Assembly (NCBI GenBank): GCA_020698575.1
Contig: CM036246.1
Location: forward strand, 186,001-250,000
Length of the DNA: 64,000 nt
Reading direction: 5' to 3'
Source: Bostrychus sinensis
Lineage: Eukaryota > Chordata > Actinopteri > Gobiiformes > Eleotridae
In this document: positions 21,821-33,667 of the stretch, one piece after another
Position numbering within the stretch: position 1 is the stretch's first letter
Layout of the letters: each line of letters opens with the position of its first letter
Notes under the pieces: generated by a model
Told to the model about the DNA's origin: nothing
Database searches by the model: none
The model's input: the letters and a program-made list of their open reading frames with translations, nothing else
Program-made: the position numbers and the translations under genes

Positions 21821-22369
21821 CTGGTGAGGTAATGTGAATGCAACAAGATTAGAGATACACAACACCATTAGAGGGCAGCCAAAGATGGACAGAAGCAGAC
21901 ACAAAGGCTGGAAAAGAAGATAGTCTGAAAAGGTATACATAAGATGATTTGTAGCAACTGATTAAAATGACACGTTGTTAGACTGAAAAGTGTCAGTCAT
22001 TGTATACATTTTTCTGTAGTTACCGCTGAGAATAGATTTAATGAATTAAACAGAATGTGTAAGTACAGAAGGTCACATTTGTACCCACTATATATAGGTA
22101 GCTTTTTCTAAGCCTGGCCAGCCATATTCATAAACCATTTACTTGACAAAAATTCTCTCTGTGTGAAATGGGCCTAAAATCCCGTCTCGATTTTCAACTT
22201 GACAGAAATACAGTCTGACCAATAGAAATGTTTATACTAGGAGAACAAAGGCAAAAAAAACAAACAAAAAAAAAAAAAAAACATCTGAGCTGTTCCATAA
22301 GCCAAGCTCCAGTCATCCACAGCTACAGCTAAAGGAACAGTGTTCCTATCCTCACTAAATTATTACAAC

Positions 22370-22850
22370 TGGGGAAGGTGGAGGTCTGGGTGGTGTCTGT
22401 GTAAAGGTAGGGAGCAGAGGAGGTCTGAGTGGTGTGTGTGTAAAGTTAGGGAGCAGGGAGGTCTGAGTGGTGTGTGTGTAAAGGTAGGGAGCAGAGGAGG
22501 TCTGAGTGGTGTGTGTGTGTGTAAAGTTAGGGAGCAGGGAGGTCTGAGTGGTGTGTGTGTAAAGGTAGGGAGCAGAGGAGGTCTGAGTGGTGTGTGTGTG
22601 TGTAAAGTTAGGGAGCAGGGAGGTCTGAGTGGTGTGTGTGTAAAGGTAGGGAGCAGTGGAGGTCTGAGTGGTGTGTGTATAAAGGTAGGGAGCAGTGGAG
22701 GTCTGAGTGGTGTGTGTGTGTGTAAAGTTAGGGAGCAGGGAGGTCTGAGTGGTGTGTGTATAAAGGTAGGGAGCAGTGGAGGTCTGAGTGGTGTGAGTGT
22801 AAAAGTAGGGATCAGTGGAGGTCTGAATGGTGTGTGTGTATAGGCATGGA
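22370..22850. repeat. GT-rich minisatellite, about 39-bp units in dimers
   Basis: Units of the form AGGTCTGAGTGGTGTGTGTG plus TAAAGGTAGGGAGCAG(AG)G. Two variants (GGTAGG and GTTAGG) alternate, giving a higher-order period of roughly 80 bp. Long frames on both strands are repeat artefacts. It lies about 0.5 kb upstream (transcript sense) of the meA microexon. Confidence 0.9.
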
Positions 22851-23856
22851 CAGTGGAGCTCTAAGTGGCCTGGCTGCATTTCCAAATGTCACAAACACTT
22901 GCACCTGCTATTAGTTTTTTTTTTTTTTTTTTTCTATTCTGCATGCATGCTTGTGGTTAGATGATTCTGCCTGAATGGGATTTATTCACTCTTTCAGGAA
23001 CATAATGTAAACTGTATGAAATATTCAAATTTCTCAAACCTCATCTGTTGTGTGGATGTTCACATCAAGCAAAACAAAGATTAACATCTAGTTTGTTTTT
23101 TATAGATCTCAACTTATTTATTATACACACAATGCCGCGTACAGGACCAGAGTCAGTATAAACCAATCAGGAGTGATGTACAGGACCAGAGTCAGTATAA
23201 ACCAATCAGGAGTGATGTACAGGACCAGAGTCAGTATAAATCAATCAGGAGTGACGTACAGGACCAGAGTTAGTAGAGCTGGGCGATAAATCGATTTTTT
23301 CAATTAATCCGAATTTGTAGGGAGCAGTGGAGGTCTGAATGGTGTGAGTGTAAAAGTAGGGAGCAGTGGAGGTCTGAATGGTGTGTGTGTATAGGGATGG
23401 GGCAGTGGAGCCCTAAGTGGCCTGGCTGCATTTCCAAATGTCACAAACACTTGCACCTGCTATTAGTTTTTTTTTTTTTTTTTTTTTTTTATTCTGCATG
23501 CATGCTTGTGGTTAGATGATTCTGCCTGAATGGGATTTATTCACTCTTTCAGGAATATAATGTAAACTGTATGAAATATTCAAATTTCTCAAACCTCATC
23601 TGTTGTGTGGATTTTCACATCTCTAACTGAGTTTCAGTAAAGCAAAACAAAGATTAACATCTAGTTTGTTTTTTATAGATCTCAACTTATTTATTATACA
23701 CACAATGCCGCGTACAGGACCAGAGTCAGTATAAACCAATCAGGAGTGATGTACAGGACCAGTGTCAGTATAAACCAATCAGGAGTGACGTACAGGACCA
23801 GAGTTAGTAGAGCTGGGCGATAAATCAATTTTTTCAATTAATCCGAATTTGTAGGG
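22780..23856. repeat. 0.53-kb tandem duplication with microhomology junction
   Basis: Copy 1 (about 22780-23322) and copy 2 (23323-23856) share the same order: minisatellite end, TAGGCATGG/TAGGGATGG, a T-tract, CTGCATGCATGCTTGTGG, then 39-bp repeats (GTACAGGACCAGAGTCAGTA...), ending GCGATAAATC and AATTTGTAGGG. Copy 1 has one more 39-bp unit; copy 2 has a 16-bp segment (near 23622) that copy 1 lacks. At the junction AATTTGTAGGG runs straight into GAGCAGTGGAGG. Confidence 0.85.
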
Positions 23857-25395
23857 CAGGTCGACTTGTTTAAATAAAAATCAATTTAAAAAAAAATGTC
23901 CATGTCCATTCAGTGCGACCCTGCAACTTTGTCCAAACTCCGCAACTCTCTCAGCAGCAGCACACCGGTAATGCGCGGCGGAGGTCGGGCTGAGCCACAG
24001 ACAAAGCGGCGTGGAGGTGCGATGTGGAGGACGGAGGTGTGGTGCGGAGCAGCGCGTAGCTATAGTGCGGAGATCAAGCGCACATGAGGTCGCAGGTGCT
24101 CACCAGCAGCAGTGGTATGGATGAGACTAAAGAAGGAGACAAACGCGGTGCTTTCTAGTTTTGTCTGGTGTCACTCTGAAAAGCTGTCTGCGTTGCCATG
24201 GTGATATAGTTGCCTAAAAAGTTGAATGTGCAGCGTATTTAGACAACAATGAAGTTTGAAGTCATTGTTCTTTAAACGTTAATGTTGCAGGCTAATAACC
24301 TTCCTGAAAACCTAGCACAGCAAACTTCCTCTGTTTTTAATGACTGGATGTTCTACAGCACACAACAGGAATCACCAGAGAAGATCTGAGAGGAACAGAA
24401 TCAGAATCAGTGGCAGGAGCCCCACAAAACAGCCTAATAACACAGCAATATCATTTTAAAAAGTAGGTACCCTTGGCCTGTTCAAATACAGGTATTTTTA
24501 ATTAGATTAATTACCACTTCACATATGTTTAAAAACAGATTTTGTTAGTTTTTACAGTTCTAGCTAATATTTTTAAGAAGAATTAAAGACAAAAAAAAAA
24601 ATTGCAACTTTTAGGCAACTTTTAAGAAAAGCCTCCGAGCCTCTCTGAGTAATGAAGCTTTTGTGCAGTCTTTTCACGTTTCCAGCACGTCGGACTAATC
24701 ATTTTACGAGTTCTGTAAACTAAAACTTGATATAAATTCATGTTTTTCTTCTGTAAAAAGGTCAGGTAATGATGTCTAGCGCCAAATATGGGAGCCAGAT
24801 TACACACCATTATACTTTGGTGGCCTGCGCGCTGTTTTAAAGTGACATCACAATTCTTTTTTCTTTTTTTTCACACCAATTCAAAATTTCTCTCTTATGC
24901 ATCAATTTTTAGCTGATTTATGAAGAATTGTTACATTCCTACCAATCAGGAGTGACATACAGGGCCCCAGTCAGTATAAACCAATCAGAAGCAAAGTAAA
25001 GAACCACAGTCAGTATAAACCAATCAGGAGTGCCATACAGGACCAGAGGTGAGGTCCTAAGTAACCACTGTGAATACTTCTGTCATGAGCATTTCACACA
25101 AGAGAGAATCAGGAACCACTTGATAAACCCACCCATCTTCAGCAGTAACAGGGGAGGGAGGGAGCCCTGAAGCTGTGTGGCCATTGGGTCACATCACAGG
25201 GCCACCAGCAGCTTTTTTACAGTGCCGGGAGGTCATACTGAGATCTGCCATGAGTGTCTCTGTCCACAGCTAGCCCAGTCCTGTCCAGGTCATGACAGAT
25301 CGAAAAAATTACATTGTGAAATATAATAGGACAATTTTATATTTTCACAATGAATTTATAATGAGAGTTTTTCTCTAAATGTCTGCAGTAATCAA
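23857..25395. other. intron with diverged repeat pieces
   Basis: The segment after the duplication (GCAGGTCGACTTG...) includes a short GC-rich patch at 23930-24110 and, at about 24940-25046, three diverged copies of the 39-bp CCAATCAGGAGTG repeat. A 63-codon frame over the GC-rich patch has no recognisable domain. No gene supported. Confidence 0.45.
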
Positions 25396-26195
25396 ATGGA
25401 AAAGTTGGGGTGCTTTTAAATTTGAATGAAATGAAGACTTTCAATTCATATGAGCCAGTTTTTTAGTCTCAATAGAACATAGATAACATAACAAATGTTT
25501 ACACTAAGAAATTTTACACTTTAATGCACAAAATTAGCTTATTTCAAATATGATACCTGCTGTGTGTCTCAAAATAGTTGGGACAGGGGCATGCTTACCA
25601 TGGGGTAGCATCTTGTCTTCTTTTCAAAACAGTTTGAAGATATCTGGGAATCGAGGTTATGAGTTTCTGGAATTTTGGTGATAGAATTTGGTCTCATTCT
25701 TGCTTGATATAGGTTTCCTTTTAGAGCATATTTTGCTAAAACCTGCATTCGTAGTTCCTTCCAAAACACACAGCTCCCCATACCATCAGAGATGCTGTTT
25801 TTGAGCTGAACGCTGACGACACCCTGGAAGGTCTCCTCCTCTTTAACCTGGAGGATGCGGCAAGACATCCCTTTTATAGCTAATCATGTTACAGACCTGA
25901 TATCAATTAACTTCATTAGTTGCTAGATGTTTTCCCAGCTGAATCGTTTTAGAATTTTTTGCTTTTTCAGCCATTTGTTGCCCCTGTCCCAACTATTTTG
26001 AGACATGTAGCGGGCATCAAATTTGAAATGAGCTCTTTTTGTGAATAAAAGTATAAAATTTCTCATTGTAAACATGTGTTATGTTATCTATGTTGTATTG
26101 TGAAAAAAATTTGGGCTCATGTGATTTGAAAGTCTTTTAGTTTTAATTTTATTCAAATGTTAAAAACTTCCCAACATTTCCAGAATTTGGGTTGT
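25396..26195. mobile_element. non-autonomous DNA transposon with long TIRs
   Basis: The left 170 bp (AAAGTTGGGGTGC..., AATAGAACATAGATAACATA, TGTCTCAAAATAGTTGGGAC) are repeated in inverse at the right (GTCCCAACTATTTTGAGACA near 25987, ending CAGAATTTGGGTTGTA near 26195). Between them an open 99-codon minus-strand frame (25569-25868) could be a transposase relic but I do not recognise it. The same family left a fragment at 6578-6900. Confidence 0.65.
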
Positions 26196-27220
26196 AGACT
26201 GAGCTTCACATTTATAAGCTTGTGTGTGAGCATGTCCTGATGAAGGTCAAGAGATATTTAGTGCAGACATTTGCAGAGAACATCTGCAACACTTGATAAT
26301 CCGGATGATTTCACAGTTTGAGTTTAACACAGGTAAAGTGAAGCTAATTATGAAGCTTATGTATTTTATTGATCATTATTATTAATTTTTTCAACTGTTT
26401 AGTCTGAAAAGTCTAAGTGATGTGTGAACTGCTGATTTAAACAAAAAGCTGAGGATAAATGATCAACATGCGGCATGGTATTAATCACACAGTAATTTTC
26501 ACAGTCATCAATGATCATTTATTTTCCCAGGCCTCTTGTTGTTGAAAGGGGCCAGAAGCTGGCATATGACTGGTTAACAGAAACCCTAATGTGGGACCAT
26601 TAAAAGTGGCTGTCTGGTGTATACCCTGATAATTAGTCATACAATATGTCGTTACCTAACTTGGCCCATAATATTCAAAAGATAATTCAAGATAAAAGAA
26701 GCTTGGGAGTAGCCCTTTACCAGGCCAGAGCACAGCAGTGGGTACGCACAGGGCTGTTAGGTCTAAAGGTGCAGTAGGTCTGAATCAAACAGAGACTCAC
26801 TAACTGTCCATGGTTTATTCATGAAAAACTTATACACATATTATATATTCACAAATTCCAACACAAAAACACATGGCACTGAGTATGTCTCATACATGTG
26901 CATTTAAAAACAAAAAACAAAAAAATAAATATTGTGAAAAAGTCTATCTATCCATTATAGTCAACATAGCCATTTTCCAGGAGATTTTAGATGAAATGAA
27001 GTGCTCTAAAATGTCCTGGAACATGACTGTGTAGATTTTCGACTTCAGCACTCACAGTGGAACAACCCCAGCAGATGATGCGGTCACATTTGTTGTTCCA
27101 TCTGTGTGTAGTGGCCAATGGGGTTCTCCCTGATGCTCCTGCACTTGTCCAACATTTTTTTTCCCCTCAACTTTTTAAGTGTGCTTTACAACAGCACTCT
27201 TTAAGCAGCCAGCTTTTACT
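26196..27220. other. intron, nothing recognised
   Basis: AT-rich intron without exon-like frames or clear repeats. Confidence 0.45.
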
Positions 27221-28623
27221 AGTGCTGTAGCGCCCGAGACTGGTCTTGGTCTTGAGGCTGGTTTTGAGACCTTTTTTCACGGTCTTGGTCATGGCTGCAG
27301 TCATGGATGTTGCTGTCTCTGAGATTCTATTTACCAGACATTACAAGAAAATGCTATTCTTCAGAATTTTGTCATTAGTTCATGTCATTAGTTCCACATC
27401 CACATTAGGAGAACCAGAATGATCTGTCTTTGTTTGTGGAGTCTGTTGCATTAGATCAGGGGTGACAAACCAGTCAGTGACTAAAAGCCAAAAAAGTTTA
27501 TTGTGGTACAGCAAAGAGCCATATCAAGCACTGAGCACAACCAATACAAACACACATAATGAAATCCCAAAAATGAATGTATGACTTCTCTGCTTTGTGA
27601 CATTTCACTCTCCCCACACCATGCAACAAGAGTTTTCAAGAAACGTCATTCCAAGGAAGAGGCCATTATCAATTCACACACCTCATGCAGCCCAGCCAAA
27701 GTCACACTGCAGGTACTACCTGTACCAACACTGGAGGAGCAGACACAACCACCCACACAAATACTGCTCAGCCACATAATTATTAGACAGGACTTTAGAA
27801 AATAAAATGAAAATACACAATTGTAAACACATAACATAAGTTGTTTTCTAACCTCTAACCATTTCGGTGCCCTAGAATTGATTCTAATAGTAGAATTTTA
27901 TTTGTGAGTTTATTTGAATGTGTCTCCAAAAGCAATGTTTTTTCTTTCTTTAGATAATTAAAAACCTACAACTAATGACTTACTCCCCCCAAAAAAGCTA
28001 CATTTTATAAATGAGAAGCCTAATGCATACATTTAAAATATTGAATCTGCCTATCCTGAAAACCTGCCCTGGGGCCCCACATTACCAAGTTATGCCAATG
28101 TAGAAAAGCCTATTAATAGCATGCAGCAGCAGCATGCTTCCTCTTTCCCTTCTCATCCTTCATCCCGCCCCACCATTAAAAGTAAGTAGATGAGTTAGTA
28201 AGAAATTAAGATATCTATTTTCTGATCGTTTTGAGCAAAACATTAACATTATATGATCTGAAAAAGACGGTGACATCGCTGACATTGCCTTTAATTAGAT
28301 GCACATCCAGCATGTCTTTTATCAATGCCTTTTAAACCCTACACGTAGATTCCTGAAACAAAGACTATCAAGAAACATTAAAATAGGTATATTATGCAAA
28401 CTCGAATTTTCTGAGCTTTCTACCATGTTATGGGGCTATAGACGATCTTGCGGAGGCAATGGCGTAGACGGAGGTATGTCAGGTCAGGGGGCATGTCCAG
28501 ATCGATCTTGTCCCTACTGAAATGGCATAGACCAGACCTGGGCATTTTACCTCAGAGCTCTTCCAACCCAGTCCGCAGCGGCTGTCTGACCCAAACCTCG
28601 GTACCACACCAAGCCCCACTCTC

Positions 28624-28634
28624 AGAGAGAGACA

Positions 28635-28667
<33 letters not shown>

Positions 28668-28668
28668 C
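28624..28668. repeat. (GA)n microsatellite
   Basis: GA units with two GACAGA interruptions, inside the hAT element. Confidence 0.9.
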
Positions 28669-29083
28669 TTTAACGTGAACAGTGTGGGGTTTTTAGATGT
28701 CTGTCCTTATCTGGCAAAACGAGAAGACACGCTGCAGACTGTGTGCTCTGAGCGGCTCTGTGCTAATACACCTAAATGCACATTTAAACTATAAGATCTG
28801 TTTTTGTTAATGCTGTTTTGGTAAATGCAGAAATCTCCTGTATTATTTTTGCATTTGCTTGCTTATATTTATTAGGGTTAAACATAAATAGATAGCTGAA
28901 CTAGACTGAACTTGGGCTGGGAAAAAGTTCAAAGAGGCCGCGCTTTAGTGTGAGAGGTGTTTGCTCTGAACCAATCAGAGCTCTCTTACAGTGCCACTCA
29001 GAGCACATGAAGAGAGGATCAGTAATATGAGAATGAAAACATTTATGTAGCATTTTATAGACTTTATGGAGCATTTATTTAAA

Positions 29084-29085
<2 letters not shown>

Positions 29086-29174
<89 letters not shown>
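29086..29174. repeat. (AAAT)n then (AAT)n microsatellite
   Basis: Six or so AAAT units grade into about 20 AAT units, a common A-rich tail pattern of retroposons, though no LINE or SINE body is recognisable beside it. A long poly-Tyr frame on the minus strand is an artefact. Confidence 0.92.
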
Positions 29175-29175
<1 letters not shown>

Positions 29176-30528
29176 GCTATGATGATGATGAACAGGTTTA
29201 TTTGCAGTCCTGGAGCATTTACAGTGAGGAATCACAAAATAAGTCAGTTGTGATTTACAGCAAGCAAAAGAACTGTGTGATTTTACGCAAACTGGATGCG
29301 TTTGACTCTCTCTCATCCAAGGAACACCAGCCACTGGTGAGTTTCATATTGTATACACATGTAGCCCAGAGTCAGGTGCCATATTAACTCCTTTCAACTG
29401 TTCTATATTGAAAATGAATATGTTCATGAGGCGATACACAGCAAGTTGTATCTTCAATTTGCGTAGATTGTAAACAGGTATTCTGTCACATGGACTGCTC
29501 CATGCACAGTATATAAATGAATAAAGGCGGTGGAATCGATGTGACATTTCTGCCCAAGTGCACAGTAGTTCACCCATGTTTTTTGTAATATTTCTAACTT
29601 TTAGTTTAATGACTTTAATGTGAGAACGTCTGCACGTGCAGTGCTTCACTGAAATCACCTATTTCAAATACATGAAACCGCTTTAGTGACAGCAGTTTCC
29701 CTGCCCCACACCACGCCCTGGTGTTAGACCAGACTGATTCTTGTTCAGACGGACACACCTCATGTTCAGACTGCCACACCCTACGGTCTTGGCAGAGATG
29801 TAGACGGGCTGTACAAGATAGCAAATTTCCACTGTCTCCGTCACCGCCACACCAACGCCATGTGGAAAATAGGGCCCATAATGTTGTTTCCTCATCAAAA
29901 ACATACCTGGAGTTGTGTTTTTGTTTCATTCATGCATGTTAGAGTAATCCTCTATTCTCTTACATTGAGTTTGTGTGCCAAAATGGCTCATTTCACCGGT
30001 GTCTGCCTCTTCCACCTGACCACCTGCCCTGTTCCGGAGGCACTGCTACAGCTCAGTGAGTTTCTTCAAATAAGGTTTTTTCAATAATTGCATTTTCTTA
30101 GAAAATGTAAGATGCTGATCTCGATGTGTCCTAAATCAATTTAAAAGACACAAAAAAGCATAATATAGGCCCTTTAAAATCTTCTGTGTCAGCACACTGC
30201 ATATTTCTATGTGTTCTGAGTTTTGCAAATACACCTGTGCAAAGACAATGTCATTCAATCACACATGTAGTTCGATCATCTCCAGCTCAGTCGCTGCCTC
30301 ATCTGTGACAAGCGGGACTTTTATAAGCAGTCCATGTCTGCATTGAACTGGTCAACTAGGAACATGATCTGTGATCTTTTTATTCTGGGAGTCCTCAAAC
30401 CGAGCCATAAAACTCACGTGAAGTTGCGCAAGCAATGTTTTGTACCAGGCTTTATCTATTTCATGATTAAGTGAGTAAAAAAACAACAAATCTGATGTAA
30501 GCTAAAGAGCCGCATTGCCATTGGCTAA

Positions 30529-31216
30529 AGGCTCGGACACACCGGGGCGATCATCGGCCGTTGGGCGAGGTCGGATGATTTGATGTGGTCGATGACGTGA
30601 ATCTGTTTGGTGTGTTCCGCACCATCGGACGTAGTAGGAGACAGTTGGACATAGTTCTGGCCAATTACACATGTTGAATCAGCATCGGGCCATCGTTCTC
30701 AATGAGCGCTCTGATTGGCTGTGTCCCGTTCACAATTTGTCAAACAGCTCCAGTTTAACATCAAAATATAAGGAACTTTCTGTTCTACAACTACTTCATT
30801 ATGTTTCCACATCTATGACGATAATTTGCTGCAGTTAGCTTACCTTAGCTTGTAGCCTCGTGCAGATAAAAATATCTGAGGCAAAAAGCTGAAATAATCC
30901 AGTCCATTTTATTCATTACTGTGATCAGACGAGTATAATTTAGTGCGTATAATTATTATTGACTGATAAATACTTGAGTTAAACACGTGTGCTGCAGAGT
31001 TTTATTTACTAGAGTTTAAATAACCGCGGAGTTTAGTGATCTGCTGTTGTAAATAGTTATTACGTTTTGCACATGCGCACTGCTGGGTCGTGGGTCTGAA
31101 TCGCTCCAGTGTGTCTGCAGCTACTTTCAGTGGCGACAAGGGGACACATGAGGAGATAAGCAGTCACCCCGCCTCTGCTGACAGCGATCAGGCATTGAAT
31201 TGGTGTGTCCCAGGCT
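30529..31216. mobile_element. PIF/Harbinger-type MITE with TAA target duplication
   Basis: AGGCTCGGACACACC (30529-30543) matches the reverse complement of GGTGTGTCCCAGGCT (31202-31216) at 13 of 15 positions. Both ends are flanked outside by TAA. A 3-bp TWA duplication is the PIF/Harbinger signature. No transposase remains. It is nested in the hAT element at 27457. Confidence 0.65.
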
Positions 31217-31626
31217 TAAGAGTCGCATGCAGCCTTGTGTTCGCCATCCCTGCATTAGATCATTAAAATAATCATTTATGTATTTGAACCACTTTTTTTT
31301 TTAACTTTTCCTCTTTATTCAGTGCTAATTCACAGGGTTTGGTCTCAACGTGGTCTCGGTTTGCCTTGGTCTTGGTCTCAACTTGGTCTTGGTCTTTAAG
31401 AGTCTCAGTCACGAATCCTGAAAGTCTTGGACTAGTCTTGGTCTTGATTAGTATGGTCTTGACTACAACACTTCCTTATAGTAATCACCTTATATGGTTC
31501 ACTTCCTTGTGGAAGGGGTCAATAACTGGACAACCGTCAGCTGTCTTCCATATGATTGTGCAGTCACTGAAGCAGACTAAGAGAAACTTTTTCACAATAT
31601 CCTAATTTTATGACATATGGAACTTT

Positions 31627-31671
31627 GGTTTTCCTTAACAGTAAGGTTATACCTTACAGTTAAGGAAAACC
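31627..31671. repeat. short near-perfect hairpin
   Basis: Arms 31627-31647 (GGTTTTCCTTAAC...) and 31651-31671 are inverse repeats with one mismatch in 21, separated by TAT. AT-rich, no poly-T after it, and not a bacterial-type terminator. It lies about 0.3 kb downstream of the Ig2 exon donor in the transcript sense. Confidence 0.8.
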
Positions 31672-31963
31672 ATAAGGTATAATCATTACACTTAAAAGGA
31701 AAAAGAAATCATGAAATAATTCACTGAATATAACTGTAAAAAACATTTTTTGGTGATACAATTTGTTTTTAGATGCACATGTATGTAACTAGTATACAGA
31801 TTTGCTAAAATAATAATTCTTCATTTATTACCTTTTTTTTCGCAGAAACTGGTTTTAAAATGTGAGTCTTTAACAAATGCACCGTTTTAAATTGAGATGG
31901 AACAGCTGAGTACAGTAGAGGTACTGTGCACAGCTGTAGTGAGAAGCAGGAGGCTCTTCTGAC

Positions 31964-32152
31964 CTGAACGGAGCTGTTTGACTCTCCCATCACTGCTGCT
32001 GATATCCACAGGCAGGTAGTCTTTGAACCAGTGGATCTCAGGGTCCGGGTTCCCACTGGCAGCACACAGCATGGTGGCGGTGCGCGTCCGCTCGACCACC
32101 TTCAGCTGAGGGCCCATGTCAATGGAGGGAAAACCATGAGGGATCTGGTCCT
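31964..32152 (-). CDS. ptprf: ptprf exon: first half of Ig2
   Basis: Encodes residues 125-187: the Ig1-Ig2 linker EDQIPHGFPSIDMGPQLKVVE, the first Ig2 cysteine (TMLCAASGN, residue 154), and the WFKDYLPVD loop through GRVKQLRS. Phase 1 at both ends (TTGCAG|AGG; TTCAG|GTCAGA). The exon ends exactly where LAR-family genes place the alternatively spliced meA insert, so its donor can pair either with the 18-nt microexon at 21803 or directly with the Ig2 second half at 20429. Upstream of it lies a 14-kb intron filled with mobile elements; the downstream intron is about 10 kb. Confidence 0.95.
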
Positions 32153-32508
32153 CTGCAAGAAAGAGATTTATACTTGGATAAAGATAAAGAAGATTTAAAT
32201 AAGATTCAAATCAAAATAACATAGAGCTTACACAAAATTCATAATGCTCAAATGAAAAGGCTAAAGTCTGTGTGACAAATAGATAACAGGTTCCCCATCA
32301 ACACCCCCACCGGCCATTCTAAAAAAGAATGTTCTGGAAAGGAGAGAAATGAAGGTTTGCCACAGTAAGACAGAATACATGTGTGTGAATGAGAGACCCC
32401 AGTGGAGTGGCGAGGTTAAAGGGAGTAGAGGTGAAGAAGAGGCATGTGCATCAGGCTGGAGAGGGTGGATGTGTGGGTGTGTTGTGTGGTAAAAGAGTTT
32501 CAGTATGA

Positions 32509-33290
32509 ATGAAAGGAAAGGTGAACAAGGCAGTGGTGAGAGCTATGATGTACAGTTTAGTGACAGAGGCACTGAGGAAAAGACCAGAGGCAGAGCTGGA
32601 GATGTTTCTGTTCTCTTTGGGAGTAACAAAGATCTATAGGATCAGGAGTGAGTCCATCAGAGGGACAGCTCATGTTAGATGTTTTGGAGATATACTTAGA
32701 TTTTCAGTCAGACTAAGGCTATATCCACATGGAGACAAAACCTTTATTCTTTCAAAAATGTTTTCCATAAACAGGACACCATCTCAGAAAAAGTGTGTCC
32801 ACACGTGTCCACAAAACCACTGAAAATGCTGTAATACATATTCCGGTGCTGTAATGCTGCCACAGAAACATATAGAATATTTAGCTGTAAAAGCCATAAA
32901 AAGCTCCAAAGCGTCAACAGCTCAAATATGAAACACCAAAAATGATTGTAGTTGGGCTCCCAAAACACCAGATCCGTGTGGATGAAAAGCCTATATGTAA
33001 AAATTGTGGATATGCCTAAGCCCGTCTCCATTTGCGCAAGGCCTAAGATGGTTTGGACATGTACAGAGGCGGGATAGTGAATAAATGGGTTGAAGGATGA
33101 GGCTGAGGTTAGAGCTGCCAGGCAGGAGGCCTAGAGGAAGACCAAAGAGCAGATTTATAGATGAAGAGAAAGAGAACATAAAAGTAGTTGTTGGTGTGAG
33201 AGAAGAGGATGCAGAGGGTAGACTTAGATGAAGGCTGATAATTTGCTGTGGCAACTCCTGAAAGACAACAGACGAAAGGAAAAGAAGATG
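32509..33290 (+). pseudogene. LINE ORF2 C-terminal fragment interrupted by a MITE
   Basis: Plus-strand frames give GKVNKAVVRAMMYSL, RKRPEAELEM, FSLGVTKIYRIRSESIRG TAHV (with a gap), and after an insertion RWFGHVQRRDSE-like sequence at about 33047-33075 and a GRPKSRF-like tail. These are the connection domain and C terminus of a fish LINE ORF2. The reverse-transcriptase core is missing and frames are broken. Clade not assigned. Confidence 0.6.
32716..33017. mobile_element. small MITE inside a LINE fragment
   Basis: AGGCTATATCCACA (32716) faces TGTGGATATGCCT (to 33017), with complementary GGAGAC/GTCTCC just beside them. It separates two halves of the LINE C terminus, which shows that it inserted later. 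No target duplication recognised. Confidence 0.55.
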
Positions 33291-33667
33291 TCACATCACA
33301 CTGCATTAAAAATTGTTTAACTTAAGCACAAGCAGTAGCACTGCCCCAGGCTTGGCAGCGAGCCCTTGTGCTCTTGTGCCATGCTGACAAACACATCCTG
33401 GTCCAAGGTCCTGTCCCACTCCTCACAAAATGAATCCCAATCCCATCCCCGCACAGGTTTTAAAACCTGGAAATACGGTATTGAGAAATACTGCACAAAA
33501 ATGATCTATCTTTGCCTCAGGAAGCAGCAGTGTAGTCTTCATTTTTGTAGTGGGTATACTGTGATGATTTCCCAGCAGCGCCTCATCCACACACACATAG
33601 TGTCGCTTATTAACTTGTTATGCATTTTGGGGTTGTGTTTTTTATTGTAGGCTATGTAGGGCCTATA

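Larger units (their letters stand above)
27457..31252. mobile_element. hAT element with 8-bp target duplication CATTAGAT
   Basis: CATTAGAT occurs immediately before CAGGGGTGACAAAC (27457) and immediately after GTTCGCCATCCCTG (ending 31252). The ends are imperfect inverse repeats of the CAGGGRTGRCRAAC type, and an 8-bp duplication is the hAT signature. At 3.8 kb the element has no intact transposase; part of the length comes from a nested Harbinger-type MITE and microsatellites. Confidence 0.8.
27221..31472. mobile_element. outer hAT-like element, split by later insertions
   Basis: The left end AGTGCTGTAG (27221) followed by TCTTGGTC repeats, and the right end CTACAACACT (to 31472) preceded by many GACTAGTCTTGGTCTTG-type repeats, fit the two ends of one fish MITE family. 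The two are not perfect inverse repeats and I found no target duplication, so this is an inference from shared repeat content. The hAT element at 27457 sits inside. Confidence 0.4.

Noticed and set aside
22340..22885. Opposed 167- and 176-codon frames
   Set aside because: Both lie over the GT-rich minisatellite and merely reflect its periodicity.
28448..28678. Frame with Arg-Glu repeats
   Set aside because: Generated by the GA microsatellite.
28975..29334. 119-codon frame with a long poly-Tyr run
   Set aside because: Produced by the AAT microsatellite read on the minus strand.
27213..31480. 8-bp duplication for the outer hAT-like element
   Set aside because: CTTTTACT on the left and TCCTTATA on the right do not match in any shift I tried.
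31627..31671. Intrinsic transcription terminator
   Set aside because: A hairpin is present but the genome is eukaryotic and no T-tract follows; bacterial terminators do not apply.
21821..31963. 9-nt ESI microexon (first third of meA)
   Set aside because: I scanned for the phase-correct pattern between AG and GT sites and found no acceptable match; the scan was by eye and may have missed it.
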